Source: Candidatus Scybalocola fimicaballi
GTDB taxonomy: Bacteria; Bacteroidota; Bacteroidia; Bacteroidales; Paludibacteraceae
Direction of reading: 5' to 3'
DNA length: 25,068 nt
Assembly: GCA_002317115.1 (NCBI GenBank)
Contig: DCIP01000105.1
Span: 1 to 25,068, forward strand
The position numbers were made by a program, and so were the translations under genes. The first letter of the stretch is position 1, and every line of letters starts with the position of its first letter. A model generated the notes under the pieces. It had not been told where the DNA came from, searched no databases, and worked only from the letters and a program-made list of their open reading frames with translations. Positions 1 to 5,381 of the stretch are shown in pieces.

Positions 1-212
1 TCGATAGTAGCGTCGAAAGCATACTTAAGAATGAACTCCAAATTGCGGGAAAGTTGCTCCGCTTTCAAGGAAAGAGCGTTTTGCTTGTCGTCTACGCCTA
101 AATTTTTAAGAGTAGCGATCAAATGAACCAAAACAAGCAACGCATTATTGATTTTGTCAGCAAAAACATTGCTGCAAACCTCTTTATATAGTGAATTTGC
201 GTTTTTATCCAT
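1..212 (-). CDS. Hypothetical protein, 5' part only
   Basis: An open frame starts with ATG at 212 on the minus strand and runs off the left edge after about 70 codons with no stop. It begins MDKNANSLYKEV and continues as a mixed hydrophobic and charged, probably all-helical sequence, with no signal peptide and no motif I recognise. It is divergent from lepA, with about 70 bp between the two starts, so the two genes may share a promoter region. The reading is supported by the open frame up to the window edge and by its divergent position. The function is unknown and I do not assign a family. Confidence 0.6.
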   Translation of the reverse strand, partial: MDKNANSLYKEVCSNVFADKINNALLVLVHLIATLKNLGVDDKQNALSLKAEQLSRNLEFILKYAFDATI

Positions 213-281
213 CTAATTTCAGTGCTTATATGCCGTATTTTAGGCAAAAATAAGTAAATTCGCACTCAAATTATATATAAG

Positions 282-2093
282 ATGAAAAATATTAGAAATT
301 TTTGTATTATCGCACACATCGACCATGGTAAGAGTACTCTAGCCGACAGACTTTTGGAAATGACCAAGACAGTCACAGGAAAGGACTTGCAGGCCCAGGT
401 GTTGGATGACATGGAACTTGAGAGAGAGAGAGGAATTACGATTAAGAGCCATGCTATTCAGATGGACTACGCTTACACTGGCGATAAGGCAGAATTTCAA
501 TCAAAGCAAAAATATGTGTTGAATCTTCTTGATACTCCCGGACATGTGGATTTCTCTTACGAGGTGTCTCGTTCTATTGCCGCGTGTGAGGGTGCGTTGC
601 TTATTGTAGACGCGTCACAGGGTATTCAGGCACAGACAATCTCCAATCTTTATATGGCTCTTGAGCACGACTTGGAGATTATTCCTATTTTGAATAAAAT
701 CGACCTTCCTGGAGCAATGCCAGAAGAGGTGGAGGATCAGATTGTGGATCTTCTTGGTTGCGATAGAAGTGAGGTTATCCGTGCAAGTGGTAAGACTGGT
801 CAAGGTGTGGATGAGATCCTTCGTGCAATTGTCGAGAGAATACGTCCACCAAAGGGTGATCCAGAGGCTCCATTGCAGTGTTTGATCTTCGACTCTGTGT
901 TCAACCCATTCCGTGGAATCATCGCATATTATAAGGTTGTCAACGGTACTTTCCATCCTGGTGACAAGGTAAAATTCGTTGCGACGGAGAAAGAGTATCT
1001 TGCCGACGAGATTGGTATCCTTCGTTTGGATATGGAGCCAAGGAAGGAGATGTCCGCAGGTAACGTGGGATATATCATCTCCGGCATCAAGACAAGTACA
1101 GAGGTTAAGGTGGGAGATACCATCACACATGTCGAAAGACCATGTGAGAAGGCAATCGAAGGTTTTGAGGAGGTAAAACCGATGGTTTACGCCGGTGTTT
1201 ATCCAATTGAGACAGAGGATTTCGAGAACTTGCGTGCCTCAATGGAAAAACTACAGCTTAACGATGCGTCGTTGACATTCCAGGCTGAGTCTTCGTTGGC
1301 GTTGGGATTCGGATTCCGTTGTGGATTCTTGGGAATGCTTCACATGGAGATTATCCAGGAGCGTCTTGACCGTGAGTTCGACATGGATGTCATCACCACA
1401 GTGCCAAACGTTCGCTACAACGTCTACACAAAGAAAGGAGAGATGATCGAGGTACACAACCCATCTGGTTTGCCAGACATCACTCTTATCGACCATATTG
1501 AGGAGCCATATATCAAGGCTTCCATCATCACAGCTGCCGAGTATATCGGACCGATCATGACACTTTGTCTTGGCAAACGTGGAGAGTTGGTGCGACAGGA
1601 TTATGTATCCGGCAATCGCGTCGAACTAATCTATAACATGCCGCTTGGAGAGATCGTGTTCGACTTCTACGATAAGCTAAAGAGTATTTCAAAGGGATAT
1701 GCGTCGTTCGACTATCATCCAAGTGAGATGCGAGAGAGCAAGTTGATCAAACTTGACGTTTTGCTTAACGGAGAGCCTGTTGATGCCCTTTCTACATTGA
1801 CACATATCGACAACGCATACGGACTTGGAAAGAGAATGTGTGAGAAGTTGAAAGAGTTGATCCCACGTCAGCAGTTTGAGGTCGCAATTCAGGCCGCAAT
1901 TGGTGCGAAGATTATTGCCCGTGAAACTATCAAGGCAGTTCGCAAAGACGTTACGGCAAAATGTTACGGAGGAGATATTTCACGTAAGAGAAAGCTTTTG
2001 GAGAAGCAGAAACGTGGTAAGAAGCGTATGAAGCAGATCGGAACAGTGGAGGTACCACAGAAAGCATTCTTGGAAGTATTGAAATTGGATTAA
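282..2093 (+). CDS. lepA: Elongation factor 4 (LepA), ribosome back-translocating GTPase
   Basis: This is the translational GTPase EF4/LepA, which binds ribosomes and acts on stalled or mis-translocated complexes. At 603 aa it has the usual family length. GTPase motifs are visible in order: AHIDHGKS (residues 11-18, P-loop), DTPGH (84-88, switch II) and NKID (138-141). The EF-G-like domains II, III and V follow, and the C-terminal part contains [20 protein letters not shown] and ends in [15 protein letters not shown], both typical of LepA rather than EF-G, which would carry domain IV. The start ATG is the first in frame and gives the canonical [17 protein letters not shown] opening. It is probably monocistronic, or read into the small gene at 2273 through a hairpin-rich spacer. 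Confidence 0.97.
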   Translation: MKNIRNFCIIAHIDHGKSTLADRLLEMTKTVTGKDLQAQVLDDMELERERGITIKSHAIQMDYAYTGDKAEFQSKQKYVLNLLDTPGHVDFSYEVSRSIAACEGALLIVDASQGIQAQTISNLYMALEHDLEIIPILNKIDLPGAMPEEVEDQIVDLLGCDRSEVIRASGKTGQGVDEILRAIVERIRPPKGDPEAPLQCLIFDSVFNPFRGIIAYYKVVNGTFHPGDKVKFVATEKEYLADEIGILRLDMEPRKEMSAGNVGYIISGIKTSTEVKVGDTITHVERPCEKAIEGFEEVKPMVYAGVYPIETEDFENLRASMEKLQLNDASLTFQAESSLALGFGFRCGFLGMLHMEIIQERLDREFDMDVITTVPNVRYNVYTKKGEMIEVHNPSGLPDITLIDHIEEPYIKASIITAAEYIGPIMTLCLGKRGELVRQDYVSGNRVELIYNMPLGEIVFDFYDKLKSISKGYASFDYHPSEMRESKLIKLDVLLNGEPVDALSTLTHIDNAYGLGKRMCEKLKELIPRQQFEVAIQAAIGAKIIARETIKAVRKDVTAKCYGGDISRKRKLLEKQKRGKKRMKQIGTVEVPQKAFLEVLKLD

Positions 2094-2107
2094 GCTGAGG
2101 TGCATGT

Positions 2108-2131
2108 AGAGACGCACGGACGTGCGTCTAA
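2108..2131. repeat. REP-like palindrome, copy 1 (3' of lepA)
   Basis: A nine-base perfect stem, AGACGCACG and CGTGCGTCT, with a two-base centre lies at 2110-2129. The left side continues outward as GTAG. The right side is degenerate (AAC instead of CTAC). It starts 14 bp after the lepA stop. The outer sequence matches the palindromes at 5332, 7612 and 8715, so I treat these as one dispersed family. There is no T-run, so it is not a classical terminator. Confidence 0.6.
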
Positions 2132-2170
2132 CAGAAAGCTTAGAGCTTAAAGTTGAGAGTCTGGGGAAGA

Positions 2171-2241
2171 CAACCGTGGAACGGTTGATTTCTAAATAGC
2201 CCATGGTTGATTTTGAGCAAAGCGAAAAAATCTACCGTGGG
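2171..2241. repeat. Tandem pair of hairpins between lepA and the small gene
   Basis: Two consecutive inverted repeats. The first (2171-2187) is a perfect 7-bp stem, CAACCGT / ACGGTTG, with a GGA loop. The second (2200-2241) has 15-base arms, CCCATGGTTGATTTT and AAAATCTACCGTGGG, pairing with one G-U and one mismatch around a 12-base loop. With the palindrome at 2108 this makes three hairpins in 135 bp. The layout suggests a dispersed intergenic element or a structured 3' UTR; I cannot tell which from one copy. Confidence 0.55.
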
Positions 2242-2272
2242 ATAGATAATAGATTTATTAAAATATAAGATT

Positions 2273-2479
2273 ATGAGCGGATCAATTGAAGATATCATAT
2301 TGAATGGCATGGTCTTCAAAAAGAAGGCTTCTGACGACAGCAAGAATCAGAATTCCGATAAGGTGAAGACAAAAGCCAAGAAGACTACCTATCAGAAAGG
2401 CACACACGGTTCGGGTGCAGCCAAGATGAAGGAGGAGTATCGCAAGAAGCGAGCAAATAGACACAAAATTAAGTATTAA
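2273..2479 (+). CDS. Small lysine-rich hypothetical protein (68 aa)
   Basis: The frame is 68 aa, extremely basic, with many Lys (KVKTKAKKTTYQKGTH, MKEEYRKKRANRHKIKY) and no hydrophobic segment, so it is likely a soluble, possibly nucleic-acid-binding protein. It lies 179 bp downstream of lepA on the same strand, after a series of hairpins. Support is moderate: a clean ATG, a composition unlike random translation of AT-rich spacer, and the absence of a better gene here. A remnant of the CGTAATx-CATAATT heptamer repeat begins three bases after its stop. I do not recognise the family. Confidence 0.6.
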   Translation: MSGSIEDIILNGMVFKKKASDDSKNQNSDKVKTKAKKTTYQKGTHGSGAAKMKEEYRKKRANRHKIKY

Positions 2480-2481
2480 TT

Positions 2482-2495
2482 CGTAATGCATAATT
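2482..2495. repeat. Two heptamer units (CGTAATG CATAATT)
   Basis: Directly after the stop of the small gene are CGTAATG and CATAATT, nearly the same heptamer pair as the five-unit array at 10573-10607, which also sits on a gene end. This is either a short copy of that array or chance in AT-rich DNA. Confidence 0.35.
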
Positions 2496-2528
2496 GTCGG
2501 TATAAGTTGACTGATTGCTAATAACAAT

Positions 2529-2608
2529 ATATTGCCTAATAGTTTATCTTTATGCCTATGGGGTGTTTGGTTTTGCAATGCAAAGTTAGAACCTATCATA
2601 GGCAATAT
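2529..2608. repeat. Inverted repeat upstream of the restriction-modification genes
   Basis: The arms ATATTGCCTA (2529-2538) and TAGGCAATAT (2599-2608) are perfectly complementary over 10 bp. With a two-base gap, ATAG/CTAT extends the match to 14 bp. They enclose 60 bp and end 50 bp before the methylase start. A third partial copy of the core, GCCTATG, lies between them near 2554. This could be an operator, a promoter-region structure or the scar of a small mobile element. Confidence 0.45.
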
Positions 2609-2658
2609 TTATATGGTTTTATTTGATTAGAGTTATTAAGTTTTGAAGTAAAGAGAAA

Positions 2659-3900
2659 ATGGAAAAACAAAATGTAACAAAGGAAAAAATTCTTATGAAT
2701 AAAGAAAATGCATTATTATCGCATTTTCTTCATAATTATGGACATGAAACTATAAAATCGTATAAAAGAGAAATAAATAAAACTGATCCTGATATTCTAT
2801 CTCTTTTAGGGGATGGTGTTACAAATAATGCTATGATTGTTTGTGAGCATGATGGTGCTTCTATTCAACATAGTTTGTTCCCAGACTATTTTAATGTCCC
2901 TTTTTTGCCTAAAGAAAATCCAAAATTTACATTTATTGATTTATTTGCTGGAATTGGAGGTTTTAGAATGGCAATGCAGAATTTAGGTGGTAGATGTGTA
3001 TTTTCTTCAGAATGGGATGATCAAGCGAAAACTACGTATTTTGCTAATTATGGAGAAGTTCCATTTGGTGATATAACAAAAGAAGAAACAAAAAGTTACA
3101 TACCTGATGGTTTTGATATTTTATGTGCTGGTTTTCCTTGTCAAGCATTTTCATTAGCTGGAAAAAGAAGGGGGTTTGAAGAGACTAGAGGAACACTATT
3201 TTTTGATGTTGCTGAAATAATTAAAAGAAAAAGACCTAAGGCATTCTTTTTAGAGAACGTAAAGGGGCTTCTTATACATGACAAAGGAAAAACAATAGAC
3301 ACGATATTAAATGTTCTTCGTAATGATTTAGATTATTATGTACCAGATCCTCAGATAGTAAATGCAATGAATTTTGGAGTTCCCCAACACAGGGAACGTG
3401 TTTATATTGTAGGATTTAGAAAGGATATTGGCGTTTCTGAATTTGTGTATCCTATACCTTCTGATGATACTAAACGATTTATTGATGTAAAGGAGAAGGA
3501 ATGTCCATCTGTGAAGTATTGGTTATCAACACAGTATATTCAGACATTGATTAATCATAAAGAACGTCATGCGGCAAAAGGACATGGTTTTGGATATGAA
3601 ATAATAGCCGATAATCAGATTGCAAATGCTATCGTAGTAGGAGGGATGGGAAGAGAACGAAATTTAGTTATTGATAATAGATTGATAGATTTTACACCAG
3701 TAACTAAAATCAAGGGAGAGGTGAATCGTCAAGGTATTAGACGAATGACTCCAAGGGAATGGGCTAGATTACAAGGGTTTCCTGATAATTTTGTCATACC
3801 TGTTGCAGATGCTTCCGCATATAAGCAGTTTGGAAATTCCGTAGCAGTTCCTGCAATTCAGGCAACTGCTAATGAAATCATTAAAAGATTAAAATTATAG
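2659..3900 (+). CDS. DNA (cytosine-5-)-methyltransferase, M.HpaII type (predicted CCGG)
   Basis: This enzyme transfers a methyl group from S-adenosylmethionine to C5 of cytosine and protects host DNA from the adjacent endonuclease. The C5-methylase motifs are all present in order: motif I FTFIDLFAGIGGFRMA (90-105), motif IV GFPCQAFS with catalytic Cys161, motif VI ENVKGL (199-204), motif VIII PQHRERVYIVGF (242-253), a target-recognition region at about 260-360 containing NAIVVGGMGRERNLVID, and motif X KQFGNSVAVPA (389-399). The target region and flanks match what I remember of M.HpaII closely, which predicts CCGG. At 413 aa it carries about 90 residues before motif I, longer than M.HpaII. It ends 3 bp before the endonuclease gene. 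The DNA is visibly more AT-rich than lepA or murF-alr, consistent with horizontal acquisition. Confidence 0.95.
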   Translation: MEKQNVTKEKILMNKENALLSHFLHNYGHETIKSYKREINKTDPDILSLLGDGVTNNAMIVCEHDGASIQHSLFPDYFNVPFLPKENPKFTFIDLFAGIGGFRMAMQNLGGRCVFSSEWDDQAKTTYFANYGEVPFGDITKEETKSYIPDGFDILCAGFPCQAFSLAGKRRGFEETRGTLFFDVAEIIKRKRPKAFFLENVKGLLIHDKGKTIDTILNVLRNDLDYYVPDPQIVNAMNFGVPQHRERVYIVGFRKDIGVSEFVYPIPSDDTKRFIDVKEKECPSVKYWLSTQYIQTLINHKERHAAKGHGFGYEIIADNQIANAIVVGGMGRERNLVIDNRLIDFTPVTKIKGEVNRQGIRRMTPREWARLQGFPDNFVIPVADASAYKQFGNSVAVPAIQATANEIIKRLKL

Positions 3901-3903
3901 GAT

Positions 3904-4968
3904 ATGGTTAGCGGGAATAAAGGTGAATGGAGTGAATTATATGCTTTTTTCCGTTTGTTGGCAGATGGAAAATTGTATTCTGGAGATGGAGAAACGAATA
4001 TTTATGAAGATAAGTTTTATCCAATATTAAAGATATTTAGAGATGATAGTAAAGATCGAATTTCTTATTGTATAGATACAGAGAATCAATGTGTTACTTT
4101 TGATTCAAATTCTGTTTCTCAATCTGAATTTAATTCAGAAGCTCAATATTTATTGAGTTTTATCAAATCCTTAAAAGGAACCGAAGGAGATGAACACATA
4201 GAGGCTTTTATGAACAAAATTGGTTGTTATACTATAAAAGCTAAAAGTGCGGATAAAGCAGACATAAGGATTGTTATTCATAATTTAACTACAGGAATAA
4301 AACCTGAGTTAGGTTATAGCATCAAATCTAAATTAGGTGGTAATTCTACACTTTTGAATGCCAATAAAGATGGCTCAAATTTCTTATATAAAATCAATGG
4401 ATTTCCATTAAGTATAAATAAAATTAACGAGTTCAATAGTCTTGATAAGTTTAAGAAAAAGAAGAATTTTTTAGATGAATATGGAGCAAATCTTTCTTTT
4501 GAAAATGTTGTTTCTTCTGTATTTAATTCCAATCTACAGTTGTTGGATTTTTGTATGCCCAAACTTATAGCAGAAGCCTTAAAATTGTATTATTTTGGTG
4601 GAATTAATAAAATAAGTGATGTAGTTGAAAAATTAAAAGAATTAAATCCTCTTTCTTTTCCTAATGGTTCACATCCATTAATATATGAATACAAAATAAA
4701 ACAGTTCTTGTTGAATTTTGCACTTGGAATGACTCCATCAACATTGTGGGATGGAAAATACAATGCAAATGGAGGTTATATTGTAGTTAAAGAAAATGGT
4801 GACGTTGTTTGCTATCACTTCTTTGACAGAAATGATTTAGAAGATTATTTGTTTAAGAATACTTTTTTTGATACTCCTAGTACTTCACGTCATGAATTTG
4901 GTAAAATAGAAATGAAAGGAGACGAATTATTTATTAAATTGAATATTCAAGTAAGGTTCAATGGTTAA
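3904..4968 (+). CDS. Type II restriction endonuclease, HpaII family
   Basis: This is the restriction partner, predicted to cut unmethylated CCGG. The N-terminus GNKGEWSELYAFFRLLADGK resembles the start of R.HpaII as I recall it, and the 354-aa length is close to that family. Its position directly after an M.HpaII-like methylase, with an ATG 3 bp after the stop, supports the pairing independently. I did not identify the active-site residues with confidence. Codon use is strongly A/T-ending, like the methylase and unlike the surrounding housekeeping genes. The frame is uninterrupted, so the system may be functional. No Vsr-like mismatch endonuclease and no controller (C) protein gene is visible. 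Confidence 0.88.
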   Translation: MVSGNKGEWSELYAFFRLLADGKLYSGDGETNIYEDKFYPILKIFRDDSKDRISYCIDTENQCVTFDSNSVSQSEFNSEAQYLLSFIKSLKGTEGDEHIEAFMNKIGCYTIKAKSADKADIRIVIHNLTTGIKPELGYSIKSKLGGNSTLLNANKDGSNFLYKINGFPLSINKINEFNSLDKFKKKKNFLDEYGANLSFENVVSSVFNSNLQLLDFCMPKLIAEALKLYYFGGINKISDVVEKLKELNPLSFPNGSHPLIYEYKIKQFLLNFALGMTPSTLWDGKYNANGGYIVVKENGDVVCYHFFDRNDLEDYLFKNTFFDTPSTSRHEFGKIEMKGDELFIKLNIQVRFNG

Positions 4969-4983
4969 TAGTAGAGTCGCTAC

Positions 4984-5035
4984 ATCTCAATTTGTTCTTA
5001 TGATCTAAAAATCATGAAGCCTACTTGAGATTTTG
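4984..5035 (+). terminator. Nested hairpin after the endonuclease gene, possible terminator
   Basis: An outer stem ATCTCAA / TTGAGAT (4985-4991 and 5025-5031) encloses an inner hairpin ATGAT-ctaaaa-ATCAT (5000-5015). TTTTG follows. The structure lies just after the endonuclease stop and before the promoter of the next gene, where a terminator is expected, but the T-run is short. Confidence 0.35.
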
Positions 5036-5045
5036 AAAAAAGTAT

Positions 5046-5053
5046 TATATTTG
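5046..5053 (+). promoter_or_regulatory. Bacteroidota-type -7 element for the antitoxin-like gene
   Basis: TATATTTG matches TAnnTTTG exactly and lies 22 bp before the ATG at 5075. The -33 element is weak: CTTG at 5024-5027 with an 18-bp spacer. This promoter also argues against the longer upstream start at 5033, which would lie 5' of it. Confidence 0.55.
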
Positions 5054-5074
5054 CAAAAAAATAAAAATAGGATT

Positions 5075-5335
5075 ATGACAACATTAGAAATTGAACTTAG
5101 AGACAAGTTGTTGGCTGATATTAATTCAGAGGTCTTGTCCAGCAAATCAGAATCAGTCATCAATGTTTTGACTGAAATGCTTTCGAAATTAAAGAAAATT
5201 CCAAGTAGAAAACACAATGTGAAAGAGTTTTGTGGTATGTGGAAGGATGATTCCATATCTGACGAAGAAATCATAGATGCTCTAAAATCTTCTCGTAATT
5301 TTAAGAATGATATGGAAGAAGAAATACGTTTGTAG
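5075..5335 (+). CDS. Antitoxin-like protein, apparently without its toxin
   Basis: The product is 86 aa from ATG 5075. A helical N-terminus (MTTLEIELRDKLLADINSEV) is followed by a C-terminal segment GMWKDDSISDEEIIDALKSS, a style seen in antitoxins of Bacteroidota type II toxin-antitoxin pairs, in which the C-terminus wraps the toxin. A PIN or other toxin gene would be expected immediately downstream. Instead the TAG stop lies inside a palindromic repeat and the convergent murF-alr gene begins 46 bp on. It is therefore an orphan, a degenerated pair, or a member of a different family. The ATG is preferred over an upstream non-ATG start at 5033 because a consensus -7 element lies between them. 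The antitoxin assignment is by pattern only. Confidence 0.65.
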   Translation: MTTLEIELRDKLLADINSEVLSSKSESVINVLTEMLSKLKKIPSRKHNVKEFCGMWKDDSISDEEIIDALKSSRNFKNDMEEEIRL

Positions 5336-5360
5336 AGATGGGGACATGCCCCGTCTCTAC
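5332..5360. repeat. REP-like palindrome, copy 2 (holds a stop codon; between convergent genes)
   Basis: The arms GTAGAGATGGGG and CCCCGTCTCTAC pair over all 12 positions (one as G-U) around a five-base centre ACATG. The TAG of the left arm is the stop codon of the antitoxin-like gene. It lies between two convergent genes and could act as a bidirectional terminator, although it has no T-run. Confidence 0.75.
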
Positions 5361-5381
5361 AAGTAAATAATATCACCTCGT

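Noticed and set aside
615..1130. Minus-strand 171-aa open frame inside lepA
   Set aside because: It is antisense to conserved LepA domains and has no recognisable protein features.
2282..2605. Minus-strand 107-aa open frame opposite the small gene
   Set aside because: It spans the spacer and the antisense of the 68-aa gene, has no promoter-like element, and its composition fits antisense of Lys-rich codons.
5033..5074. Longer start for the antitoxin-like gene
   Set aside because: The upstream start is not ATG and precedes the TATATTTG promoter element at 5046, so it would not be transcribed from that promoter.
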